From the NCBI GenBank assembly GCA_947479935.1, contig CANKBG010000006.1:32430-96429 (forward strand): DNA of 64,000 bases. Direction: 5' to 3'. Origin of the DNA: Comamonadaceae bacterium. GTDB taxonomy: Bacteria > Pseudomonadota > Gammaproteobacteria > Burkholderiales > Burkholderiaceae_C. The notes beneath the pieces were generated by a model. It saw only the letters and a program-made list of their open reading frames with translations, ran no database searches and was not told the DNA's origin. How positions within the stretch are numbered: position 1 is the stretch's first letter; each line of letters opens with the position of its first letter. The position numbers and the translations under genes are program-made. Positions 1 to 7,839 of the stretch are shown piece by piece.

Positions 1-536
1 CGCCAACGCAAACTAGCCTGCCAGCGGAGAAAGTAGCAGCCCCTGCGCCAGTGATTGTTTCTGCGCCTGCACCGATTCAAGTTAAAAACTTGCCAGTCCG
101 AGAAGCCAGTGAACCTTCCAGTCGAATTGCACCAAGAGCACTGGTTGTCACCGAAGAGGGCGATTTTTGGACGCACACGGTACGGGCTTTGATCAGTGCA
201 GATGCTATTTCGGCATTGGTCCGTGAATTGGCCTTGCAATCACAACTCATTGCGAGAGACACAGATCAGTGGCAGTTGCGCATAGAAAGTGAATCGCTGA
301 ATCAGGGCGCTTCGCGAGAGCGTTTACAGTCAGCTTTGCATGATGCTGGCCATGCTGTCAAACTGGTGGTTGAAATTGGTAAAGTTTCCGATTCACCAGC
401 ACAGCGAAATGCAGCGGTGTTGGCCGAAAAACAAAAAGCGGCTGAAGTCTTGATTCATTCAGATCCCTTGGTCCAAGCCATGGTGCAAGATTTTGGCGCG
501 AAAATAGTGCCTGGCACTCTTAAGCTTATTTCTTAA
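1..536 (+). CDS. dnaX: DNA polymerase III subunit gamma/tau, C-terminal part (partial)
   Basis: The reading frame is open from the first complete codon (base 3) to the TAA at 534-536, about 177 residues, so the gene begins outside the window. The first part is Ala/Pro/Val-rich linker; from about base 140 it resembles the C-terminal tau domain of proteobacterial DnaX, which binds the polymerase alpha subunit. Tau is the clamp-loader subunit that holds the replisome together. The call rests on this domain and on the ybaB and recR genes directly downstream, the classic dnaX-ybaB-recR order. The ATPase domain is not visible here. Confidence 0.88.
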   Translation, partial: PTQTSLPAEKVAAPAPVIVSAPAPIQVKNLPVREASEPSSRIAPRALVVTEEGDFWTHTVRALISADAISALVRELALQSQLIARDTDQWQLRIESESLNQGASRERLQSALHDAGHAVKLVVEIGKVSDSPAQRNAAVLAEKQKAAEVLIHSDPLVQAMVQDFGAKIVPGTLKLIS

Positions 537-555
537 ATTTCATTGAAGGACAAAC

Positions 556-879
556 ATGTTTAACAAAGGTCAACTCGCAGGCTTAATGAAGCAAGCGCAC
601 GCCATGCAAGACAACCTCAAAAAAGCCCAAGACGAGTTGGCTTTTGTGGAGGTGGAGGGTTCCTCAGGAAGCGGTCTGGTGAAGGTCGTCATGACCTGCA
701 AACATTCGGTGAAACGCATCACCATCGACCCCAGCCTTTTGGCTGATGACAAGGACATGTTGGAAGACTTGGTTGCTGCTGCGTTTAACGATGCTGTGCG
801 CCAAGCTGAAGAAGTCTCGCAACAAAAAATGGGCAAGTTAACGGCAGGCTTGCCGCCAGGCATGAAACTACCGTTCTAA
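556..879 (+). CDS. ybaB: Nucleoid-associated protein, YbaB/EbfC family
   Basis: A 107-residue protein of normal length for the YbaB/EbfC family, small dimeric proteins that bind DNA and coat the nucleoid. The N-terminal half ([18 protein letters not shown] onward) is the typical amphipathic helix rich in Gln, Met and Lys, and the C-terminus ends in the usual [12 protein letters not shown] tail. It starts 19 bases after dnaX, with AAGGA before the ATG, and lies 10 bases before recR, so the three are probably co-transcribed. The family is linked to recombination repair mainly by this conserved gene order; its exact role is not settled. Confidence 0.95.
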   Translation: MFNKGQLAGLMKQAHAMQDNLKKAQDELAFVEVEGSSGSGLVKVVMTCKHSVKRITIDPSLLADDKDMLEDLVAAAFNDAVRQAEEVSQQKMGKLTAGLPPGMKLPF

Positions 880-889
880 GCTTCTTGCC

Positions 890-1486
890 ATGCAAAAACC
901 TACTGCCCACGCGCTAGACGCGCTAATTCAAGCGTTGCGTGTATTGCCAGGTGTGGGCGCCAAGTCGGCATCGCGCATGGCCTTTCATTTGATGCAGCAT
1001 GAGCGCCCAGCGGCACTTCAATTGGCCAGAGCACTCGAGCATGCTTGCGACAACGTGAGGCACTGCGCTACATGCCACACACTGACAGAAACTGAAACTT
1101 GCAGCATGTGTGCGGACCCTGAGAGAGACTGCACCCAACTGTGTGTGGTTGAGACGCCAGCTGATCAAGCAGCCATAGAGCGAACTTCAACTTTTCGCGG
1201 TTTGTATTTTGTCTTGATGGGCAAACTCAGTCCGTTGGATGGCATTGGCCCGAATGAACTGGGTTTTGCAAAACTTTCCGAGCGCTGCAAGGATGGTCTG
1301 GTGCAAGAAGTGATTTTAGCGACCAATTTCACGGGTGAAGGCGAGGCCACAGCCCATGTGATTGCAGAGATGCTAAAAAAACGCGGCCTGCGCGTGACTC
1401 GCTTGGCGCGGGGCGTACCAGCGGGGAGTGAGTTGGAATACGTGGACTTAGGCACTATTGCGCATGCCTTGGTTGATCGACGCTGA
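890..1486 (+). CDS. recR: Recombination mediator protein RecR
   Basis: RecR (198 residues, standard length) works with RecO and RecF to load RecA on gapped DNA. Domains in order: a helix-hairpin-helix around residues 15-35 ([12 protein letters not shown]), a four-cysteine zinc finger (C59, C62, C71, C74), and a TOPRIM domain from about residue 80 to the C-terminal region. All zinc ligands are present. It is the last gene of the dnaX-ybaB-recR group; the next gene is unrelated and has its own SD. Confidence 0.97.
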   Translation: MQKPTAHALDALIQALRVLPGVGAKSASRMAFHLMQHERPAALQLARALEHACDNVRHCATCHTLTETETCSMCADPERDCTQLCVVETPADQAAIERTSTFRGLYFVLMGKLSPLDGIGPNELGFAKLSERCKDGLVQEVILATNFTGEGEATAHVIAEMLKKRGLRVTRLARGVPAGSELEYVDLGTIAHALVDRR

Positions 1487-1545
1487 AATATAAAACCTAG
1501 TGTTCTTCATTACGTAATTACCCCCTTGGGATGTTTCCCGATGCG

Positions 1546-1563
1546 CAAACACTCTTGTGTTTG
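1546..1563 (+). terminator. Small hairpin after recR (weak terminator candidate)
   Basis: A perfect 7-bp inverted repeat (CAAACAC, loop TCTT, GTGTTTG) lies between recR and the next gene. It is AT-rich and followed by TATTCTG rather than a T-run, so it is at best a weak terminator or an mRNA 3'-end structure. Confidence 0.3.
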
Positions 1564-1608
1564 TATTCTGAAACTATCTTCAATGGGAAATTTGTAAGGG
1601 ATAGGGTC

Positions 1609-2646
1609 GTGCTTCATCGGGTTAGGCGTCGTGAGTTTTCAGCAATGGCTGCAGTCAGTTTGATGATGACGCCATGGACCGCCAGTGCCGATGCAAACCC
1701 CCAACGCGTCAGCATTGCCCTAGCGGCTAAAAGCAGCCTTTATCACTTGCCATTGATTTTGGCCGACCAACTGGGCTTCTTTAAAAACGAAGGACTGCAA
1801 ATTGATTGGTTGGAATGCGAGTCAGGCTTGCAAGCGGTTCAGATGGCCATCAGTGGTCAGGCAGACATCGTCTCTGGTGCCTTTGAACACACCATTGATC
1901 TTCAAGCAAGAGGCTTGAGTTTTCGCGCCTTTGTTTTGCAAGGAAGAGCGCATCAAATTTCTGTGGGTTTAACCACTCGCAAGGCTGCAAGCATGAAATC
2001 AGTGGCTGACTTGAACGCCTTAAAGTTGGGCGTCTCTTCACTGGGCTCAGCCACGCACTGGGTCGCACAACATTGGATCAAACAAGCAGGCCTGCAAGCA
2101 GAAAATATTCAATGGGTAGAAATAGGTGCCAGCACTGGCAATGTTTTGGAATCTCTGAAGTCTGGCAACGTGGACGCTTTGTGCCACACCGATCCCATCC
2201 TCCATTACCTAGAACAAAAGAATGAAGTCCGAGTGATGGCAGATACGCGCACACTCAGCAGTTCTCTGCGGCTGTTTGGCGGCCCCATGTTGTCGGCATG
2301 CTTATTTGGCAAGACTGAATTTCTGCAGAAGCAAGCGGGGACGACTCAAAAATTAAGCACAGGGGTTGTGCGTGCATTGAAGTGGCTCAAAACAGCAGGG
2401 CCGACTGATATTTTAAAAACCGTGCCCTCGTATTACTGGATGGGTGACCGTGCTTTGTACTTAGGGGCTCTTGAAAAAGTGCGCGACAGCTACAGCTTAG
2501 ACGGTCTCTTTGCAAACAATGCTTTGCAAACGACATGGCGTGCCAGAGCAGCACGGGTGACCACTGACAAAGCCAATTGGACCATCCTTGGTCGAACCTA
2601 TACCAATGAATTTGCACTGGCGGCCAAACGCAAAGTCGTTGCCTAA
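1609..2646 (+). CDS. Periplasmic substrate-binding protein of an ABC transporter (NitT/TauT/SsuA type)
   Basis: A 345-residue solute-binding protein resembling the NMT1/SsuA group (sulfonate, taurine, nitrate or thiamine-precursor binding). The GTG at 1609 is chosen because AAGGG sits 8 bases upstream and translation from there opens directly with a signal peptide (basic RVRRREF, hydrophobic AMAAVSLMM, likely cleavage after TASA). The RRREF motif resembles a twin-arginine signal. The mature part shows the usual opening for this group: 'SLYHLPLILADQLGFF' and 'GQADIVSGAFEHTI'. No permease or ATPase gene is adjacent, so the transporter partner must be elsewhere. The substrate cannot be named. 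Confidence 0.8.
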   Translation: MLHRVRRREFSAMAAVSLMMTPWTASADANPQRVSIALAAKSSLYHLPLILADQLGFFKNEGLQIDWLECESGLQAVQMAISGQADIVSGAFEHTIDLQARGLSFRAFVLQGRAHQISVGLTTRKAASMKSVADLNALKLGVSSLGSATHWVAQHWIKQAGLQAENIQWVEIGASTGNVLESLKSGNVDALCHTDPILHYLEQKNEVRVMADTRTLSSSLRLFGGPMLSACLFGKTEFLQKQAGTTQKLSTGVVRALKWLKTAGPTDILKTVPSYYWMGDRALYLGALEKVRDSYSLDGLFANNALQTTWRARAARVTTDKANWTILGRTYTNEFALAAKRKVVA

Positions 2647-2654
2647 CCTGCGCT

Positions 2655-4262
2655 TCAGTTATTAATTTTTTTGTTGATCTTGGCCGTCGCTTTTGTTTTT
2701 GATTTGCCTGCTGTGTGAGCGCCCGATGTAGCCTTGGCACCTTGTTGGGTGTTTGACTTTTTGCCGGCCGTTTTGCTGCCCTTTGAGCTAGAGGTGGTTG
2801 GCACCAAAATGGCAATAGATTGGCCAGGTTTTAAAGCCACGGGCATTTTTAATTTGTTCCATGCAGCAATGTTGTTGGGGGACACATCGTGACGACTTGC
2901 CAAACTTGCCAGTGTGTCGCCCGTTTGGACTTTTACCAGCATGCGCCGTAAGACCACTTCAGGGGAGAAGGACATTTGAGCATTGTCTGCCAAGTGTTCC
3001 GTCACATCGACATCGAGGGCGCCTTGCCTTGCGACCAACAGCGTTGAGCCTTGCTTGACTTGCATACCATTGGGTATTTGATTCACGCTTCGAAGTTCGG
3101 CCTCACTCATTTTGACAAGTTTGCCTGCTTCTGAAACTTTCATGGTTTTGGGAACAGACCAAGCGGTCCAACTCGCCAAAGGTTTTTGTGCATGCTCCTC
3201 AAGGCGACGAAGAAATTGAGCTGCATTGTCCCAAGGCAATAAGACTTCGGGCGTGCCCGCTGCCAAAATCACAGGCCGGCTCATAGAGGGATTCAGTGCC
3301 TTGAAATCTTGCAAGCTAATGCCAGCAAAGGACGCAGCCAGTTTGACATCAATATCGCGCGTGATGCTGATCGATTTGAAATAGGGGTGATTCTGAATCA
3401 GGGGCAAGCGCGCATTGAAGCTTTCGGGCTGGGCAATGATGTTTTTCACAGCTTGCAATTTAGGTACGTAATACCGCGTTTCGTTGGGCATGTTGAGGTC
3501 TGAATAGGTCAGGCCCAAGCCCGCAGCTTTGTTCTTTGCCAAAGCGCGACCGACACTGCCTTCGCCCCAGTTATAAGCGGCTAATGCCAAGTGCCAATCG
3601 CCGAACATGCCATATAGTTTTTGCAAATAATCTAAAGCGGCCCGAGTTGATTCCACCACGCCACGTCGCTCGTCACGGAAAACATTCTGCTTCAGCTCAA
3701 AATATTTACCGGTGGCAGGCATGAACTGCCACATGCCAGCAGCTTTGGCTGAAGAAACGGCTTCAGGGTTGAAAGCGGACTCAATGAAAGGCAACAAGGC
3801 CAGCTCGGTGGGCATGTTTCTGCGCTCAAGTTCCTCAACGATGTGGAACAAGTATTTCCGCGAGCGCTCAGTCATGCGAACCATGTAATCAGGCCGAGCT
3901 GCGTACCATTCTTCACGGTCTTTGACCAGGTTGTTTTCGAGATCGGGCATGGCAAAGCCCTGCCGAATTCGAACCCATATGTCGGCAGCGGGTTCAGCAC
4001 CCTCCTCAATTTTGGGTCTGACCAAAGGCGCCTTCAAGGGGGCCGAAGGCTTGACGGAGGCTTTGGCGGTGTCGCTGGCGCTTGCAATGGGAGATGGGCT
4101 GGCAGTGGCAGGAGGCTCAAGTGCAGTAGCTTGACGACTTTCGGGCACGTTTCCGAGGTTGGCGCAGCCTGTTAGAAAAAGTGCCAGCGTTGTAATGGCA
4201 ATCGGCATGTTCAGTTTTTGCCAATACGCTGAGACTTGTTTGAGGAAAAATAATTTCTTCAT
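2655..4262 (-). CDS. mltD: Membrane-bound lytic murein transglycosylase D with LysM
   Basis: A 535-residue lipoprotein that cleaves peptidoglycan glycan strands to 1,6-anhydro ends. The start at 4262 is used because its ATG overlaps the gloB stop in an ATGA overlap. It has a signal peptide with lipobox LTGC (Cys33), a Pro/Ala/Ser-rich linker, then the SLT catalytic domain at roughly residues 125-270 with the catalytic Glu in PFIESAF and the 'AAGMWQFMP' and 'ALAAYNWGEG' signatures. A clear LysM is near the C-terminus ('VQTGDTLASLASRHDVS'), with a more degenerate one before it. The C-terminus is a Lys/Thr/Ala-rich tail. An upstream in-frame GTG at 4280 is a less likely start. Confidence 0.93.
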   Translation of the reverse strand: MKKLFFLKQVSAYWQKLNMPIAITTLALFLTGCANLGNVPESRQATALEPPATASPSPIASASDTAKASVKPSAPLKAPLVRPKIEEGAEPAADIWVRIRQGFAMPDLENNLVKDREEWYAARPDYMVRMTERSRKYLFHIVEELERRNMPTELALLPFIESAFNPEAVSSAKAAGMWQFMPATGKYFELKQNVFRDERRGVVESTRAALDYLQKLYGMFGDWHLALAAYNWGEGSVGRALAKNKAAGLGLTYSDLNMPNETRYYVPKLQAVKNIIAQPESFNARLPLIQNHPYFKSISITRDIDVKLAASFAGISLQDFKALNPSMSRPVILAAGTPEVLLPWDNAAQFLRRLEEHAQKPLASWTAWSVPKTMKVSEAGKLVKMSEAELRSVNQIPNGMQVKQGSTLLVARQGALDVDVTEHLADNAQMSFSPEVVLRRMLVKVQTGDTLASLASRHDVSPNNIAAWNKLKMPVALKPGQSIAILVPTTSSSKGSKTAGKKSNTQQGAKATSGAHTAGKSKTKATAKINKKINN

Positions 4263-5032
4263 TTGTATTCGTTTTTCCACTGGCGTAAATTTGCAAATAT
4301 GTCCACTTCTTTGCTGGAGGATTGCGGTGCAAATTTTTTCACAGCTTCTATGACACTGGCTTGGCGAGTTCGCAAAAAAGGGTTGATTTGCAACTCATTG
4401 GCCAGTTTGGCTGGCAAAGTAGGTAAGTTTTGAGCTCTGAGATGTTCGCAATGAGCGATATATTTTTGCAGACTCAAATTTGCAGGCTCAACTGCTTTCG
4501 CAAACTTCAAATTGCTCAAGGTGTATTCATGAGCGCAACACACTCGTGTATTGCCCGGCAAAGCAGCAAGTTGGGTCAAAGATTTCAACATTTGCGCCGC
4601 TGTACCTTCAAACAAGCGGCCGCACCCTCCCGAGAAAAGTGTGTCTCCGCAAAAGAGCAGGGGGTCTTGGTGGGTGGGGTGTGCCCAATAGGCAATGTGC
4701 CCTGCAGTGTGGCCTGGCACATCCAATGTTTGAAAGACCAAATGTGACCATGCAAAAATAGCACCTTGTTTTAAGGGCGTGTATTCGAATGGCAAGGATT
4801 CTTGAGAAGGGCCATACACTTTGACGCCCCATTCACTTTGAAGCGCTGCCACGCCGCCGGTGTGGTCACCATGGTGGTGGGTGACTAAAATGCAATCTAA
4901 CTGGTGCTTGTTTTCTTTCAACCATTTTGAAACTGGTGCGGATTCGCCAGGGTCAACGACCAATGCGAGGCCCTCGTGTTGCAACAGCCAAATGTAGTTA
5001 TCGGAGAATGCGGGTAGCGGAATAAGTTTCAT
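4259..5032 (-). CDS. gloB: Hydroxyacylglutathione hydrolase (glyoxalase II)
   Basis: Glyoxalase II, 257 residues, hydrolyses S-D-lactoylglutathione to D-lactate and glutathione in methylglyoxal detoxification. It is a metallo-beta-lactamase fold enzyme: the metal motif THHHGDH is at residues 51-57, a further His is in 'VPGHTAGH', an Asp in 'LFCGDTLF', and 'CAHEYT' carries the later ligand. The C-terminal substrate-binding domain is present. It is translationally coupled to mltD downstream (4-nt overlap), and its ATG lies within a CATG shared with the start of the opposite-strand methyltransferase. Confidence 0.95.
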   Translation of the reverse strand: MKLIPLPAFSDNYIWLLQHEGLALVVDPGESAPVSKWLKENKHQLDCILVTHHHGDHTGGVAALQSEWGVKVYGPSQESLPFEYTPLKQGAIFAWSHLVFQTLDVPGHTAGHIAYWAHPTHQDPLLFCGDTLFSGGCGRLFEGTAAQMLKSLTQLAALPGNTRVCCAHEYTLSNLKFAKAVEPANLSLQKYIAHCEHLRAQNLPTLPAKLANELQINPFLRTRQASVIEAVKKFAPQSSSKEVDIFANLRQWKNEYK

Positions 5033-5861
5033 GGATCATCCTATTATAGAAACCACCTCAATGGCACTTGCTTGGCGTCAATGGCTCAGTACGCCAGCTG
5101 GGGCCTATCTATTGGATTGGGAGCAAGCGCAGTTGGATGATTTGGTGGCGGATGTGTTTGGCTACCATGCACTGCAATTGGGCATGCCCGAGCTTGCGGC
5201 TTTAAGTGCCAACCGAATGCCGCACCATTGGCTGGCTTTGTCAGACCCTGATTCAGTCGCTGAGGGACAGACTTTCGATTTTGCCGCCCACAGCATCGCC
5301 CTGCCATTTCAGGCCGATAGCCTTGATTTGTTGGTCATGCCCCACAGTCTTGAGCTGAGTTTGGATGCACACGCCAGTTTGCGCGAAGCACACAGGGTGC
5401 TGGTGCCAGAGGGGCATTTGGTCATTACTGGTTTAAATCCTGCCAGTCTGTGGGGTTGGCGCCATAAACGATCGCAGTGGTACAGCCGCTGGGGCTTTGG
5501 TGGTTTGAGTGCCCCCCCTTGTGAAGAGTTGATTGGCTATTGGCGTTTGCGCGATTGGCTTCGATTGCTAGGTTTTGAGGTCAAAGTCAGCCGATTCGGA
5601 TGTTGGCGTCCTGCGCTCGACAAGCCTCAATGGTTTCAACGTTGGGCATGGCTAGACAAAGTGGGTGCCCAGTGGTGGCCAATTTTGGGCGGGGCTTATG
5701 CCATTGTGGCCGTCAAAAAAGTCCATGGCAGTCGTATTTTGGGGGCCACTTGGAAAAGGCGCCGGCCTCAAGCTAAAGCCGCGGTCACCATTGCGCACAG
5801 GCAAACAGGCCCTTCTAAAGATGCTGGCGTTCAAAGAAAGATGGACAGTGAATCACGTTGA
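5031..5861 (+). CDS. Class I SAM-dependent methyltransferase (Methyltransf_11-like)
   Basis: A 276-residue protein with the late motifs of a class I methyltransferase: '[14 protein letters not shown]' (motif II/III area) and '[19 protein letters not shown]' (post-motif strand), followed by a Trp-rich region. The Gly-rich motif I is degenerate, so SAM binding is inferred from the later motifs. The substrate is unknown; proteins of this kind beside gloB and rnhA are common in the Burkholderiales. The first ATG (5031) overlaps the gloB start codon and has only a partial SD (AGCGGA); an internal ATG at 5061 is a reasonable alternative. The 3' end overlaps rnhA by 14 bases. Confidence 0.75.
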   Translation: MDHPIIETTSMALAWRQWLSTPAGAYLLDWEQAQLDDLVADVFGYHALQLGMPELAALSANRMPHHWLALSDPDSVAEGQTFDFAAHSIALPFQADSLDLLVMPHSLELSLDAHASLREAHRVLVPEGHLVITGLNPASLWGWRHKRSQWYSRWGFGGLSAPPCEELIGYWRLRDWLRLLGFEVKVSRFGCWRPALDKPQWFQRWAWLDKVGAQWWPILGGAYAIVAVKKVHGSRILGATWKRRRPQAKAAVTIAHRQTGPSKDAGVQRKMDSESR

Positions 5862-6294
5862 AATACACACCGATGGGGCTTGCAAGGGCAACCCTGGTCC
5901 CGGCGGTTGGGGGGCGCTCATGCGCTCTGGTGATCATGTTCGTGAAATTTTCGGGGGGGAGTTGGACACCACCAACAACCGAATGGAGTTGACAGCGGTC
6001 ATAGAGGCCTTTATTGCCTTGAAGCGGCCTTGCAAAGTGACCCTGTACTTGGACAGTGAGTATGTTCGCAAGGGGATTACTGAATGGATCCATGGCTGGA
6101 AAGCCAAGGGATGGCGTACAGCGGCCAAGCAGCCCGTCAAAAATGCTGATTTGTGGCAGAAATTGGACGATTTGGTGGTTCATTCAGGGCATCAAATTGA
6201 ATGGCGATGGGTCAAGGGGCACGCCGGTGATCCGGGCAACGAACGGGCGGATGAGCTGGCCAATAAGGGGGTTGACCAAGCCCTTGGCCGTTAG
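5848..6294 (+). CDS. rnhA: Ribonuclease HI
   Basis: RNase HI (148 residues) degrades the RNA strand of RNA:DNA hybrids. The GTG at 5848 gives the normal length and places the catalytic acids where expected: D9 ([16 protein letters not shown]), E47 (NNRMEL), D69 (YLDSEYV) and the final Asp in 'GNERADELA'. The basic protrusion ('[20 protein letters not shown]') is present, as in E. coli RNase HI. It overlaps the methyltransferase end by 14 bases, so translation is probably coupled. Longer upstream starts in this frame lie deep inside the methyltransferase and are not credible. Confidence 0.96.
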   Translation: MNHVEIHTDGACKGNPGPGGWGALMRSGDHVREIFGGELDTTNNRMELTAVIEAFIALKRPCKVTLYLDSEYVRKGITEWIHGWKAKGWRTAAKQPVKNADLWQKLDDLVVHSGHQIEWRWVKGHAGDPGNERADELANKGVDQALGR

Positions 6295-6453
6295 TTCATA
6301 GGTTTTGAGCTTCACGCCATGGCAGACCTTTGAATGCTAAACCCCTGTCAAGCATGAGGTTTTGTGAAGTTGACCTGAGGTTTTTGCCGATGCAGAGCAC
6401 CCCCAACAACTGTTACATTTCAAAGCTGTTTTGGGTATTGTTCGGAAACGCTA

Positions 6454-7839
6454 ATGTCTTTCAAAAAACCATATTTCGTCATTGCGCTGGTAGGCGTTGT
6501 AGCTGCTTCTGGCGCAGCTTGGTGGCTGCAAAATAAGCCCACTTCAGCCGCACTTGAAGCTTCTGCACCGGCAGGTTCAGCGCCCGCTGCAGGCTCACCT
6601 AACGCCAATTCGGCTGCGCCTGCTGGCGGTGCACCCGGTGCAGCAGCAGGGGGTCCCCAAAGACCACAAGCTGTAGAGGTTGCTAAAGTTGAGAAAGCCA
6701 TGTTGGTTGACGAAACTCAATCGGTGGGCAGCTTGCGCTCAAACCAGGGTGTCATGTTGCGCCCTGAAGTAGGGGGGCGCGTCAGTCAGGTGCTTTTCAA
6801 AGATGGTCAACGAGTGAGCAAAGGTCAACTCTTGGTTCAGTTTGATGACCAATTGCCCGCTGCTCAGTTGATGCAGGCCAAAGCGGAGTTGTCCATTGCT
6901 CAGGCCAATCACACCCGCAACCAAGAACTTGTCTCGCAAAATTTCATCAGTAAACGTTCACTGGATGAAAGCGATGCTGCTTTGCAAGTGGGCCAAGCCA
7001 AATTGGCCTTGGCGCAAGCCACGCTTCAGCGCCTTAAAGTGTTTGCCCCTTTTGATGGTGTTGCAGGCCTGCGTCAAATTAATGTGGGTGATTATTTAAA
7101 AGATGGCGCTGACATGGTGAACGTTGAAGACATTGATGCTGTCTTGCTTGATTTCCGTTTGGCTGAAAGGTTTCAAACCAAAATCAAACCCGGGCAAAAA
7201 GCGCAAGTCACCTTTGACGCATTGCCTGGCGGTAAATTTACCGCAGTGGTTCAGGCCATTGATCCGCTGATTGATGCCAATGGTCGTTCAGTGGGTATAC
7301 GCGGCTGTATTGACAACCGCCAAATGCAACTGCGCCCAGGCATGTTTGCCCGCGTGAATGCTGTGTTTAGTGAACGTGCAGATGCAATGGTCATTCCTGA
7401 AGAAGCCATCGTGCCGCAAGGCGGCCGCACATTTGTGGTTCGAGTAGTGCCTGGTCCTAACAAAGATGAATTGGTTTCCGAGCGTGTCAACGTCAAAATT
7501 GGTATTCGCCAGCCCGGTAGAGTAGAAATTTTGGAAGGCTTGTCCGAAGGCGATTCAGTGGTGATTGCAGGCCAGCAGCGCCTTCAAAAAGACGGCACTG
7601 TGGTTCGTTTGGTGGACATGTCGAAGGGTCAAAGCGGCGGTACCGGTGCGGGTGCGGCAGCTGCAACTGCAACTGGTGTTGCTGCAGCTGGCACAGGTGG
7701 CCCCAATGCAAAAGCAAACGACAAGCCAAGCGATAAGCCAAGTGACAAGTCTGGCGGTCAAGGCAAAGGTCAAGACGGAAAAGGCAAACCAGTCACTGGT
7801 GACAACCCCTGCTTACGAGGTCTGAATGCAACTCGCTGA
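6454..7839 (+). CDS. RND efflux periplasmic adaptor (HlyD/MexA-like membrane fusion protein)
   Basis: A 461-residue membrane fusion protein linking an inner-membrane RND pump to an outer-membrane channel. It has an N-terminal hydrophobic segment (about residues 7-24, an uncleaved anchor or signal), an Ala/Gly/Pro linker (about 30-70), then the barrel-sandwich/lipoyl half 'VGGRVSQVLFKDGQRVSKGQ', an alpha-hairpin, and the second lipoyl half 'RLKVFAPFDGVAGLRQINVGDY'. A beta-barrel domain follows. The last ~60 residues are unusual low-complexity sequence rich in Gly, Lys, Asp and Ser. It overlaps the pump gene by 14 bases. No outer-membrane factor gene is nearby. Confidence 0.92.
   Translation: MSFKKPYFVIALVGVVAASGAAWWLQNKPTSAALEASAPAGSAPAAGSPNANSAAPAGGAPGAAAGGPQRPQAVEVAKVEKAMLVDETQSVGSLRSNQGVMLRPEVGGRVSQVLFKDGQRVSKGQLLVQFDDQLPAAQLMQAKAELSIAQANHTRNQELVSQNFISKRSLDESDAALQVGQAKLALAQATLQRLKVFAPFDGVAGLRQINVGDYLKDGADMVNVEDIDAVLLDFRLAERFQTKIKPGQKAQVTFDALPGGKFTAVVQAIDPLIDANGRSVGIRGCIDNRQMQLRPGMFARVNAVFSERADAMVIPEEAIVPQGGRTFVVRVVPGPNKDELVSERVNVKIGIRQPGRVEILEGLSEGDSVVIAGQQRLQKDGTVVRLVDMSKGQSGGTGAGAAAATATGVAAAGTGGPNAKANDKPSDKPSDKSGGQGKGQDGKGKPVTGDNPCLRGLNATR

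Noticed and set aside
6355..6390. TGAGGTTTT direct repeats and TTGACC upstream of the RND adaptor
   Set aside because: No -10 at the correct spacing from TTGACC, and the short repeats do not form a palindrome; too weak for a promoter or operator call.
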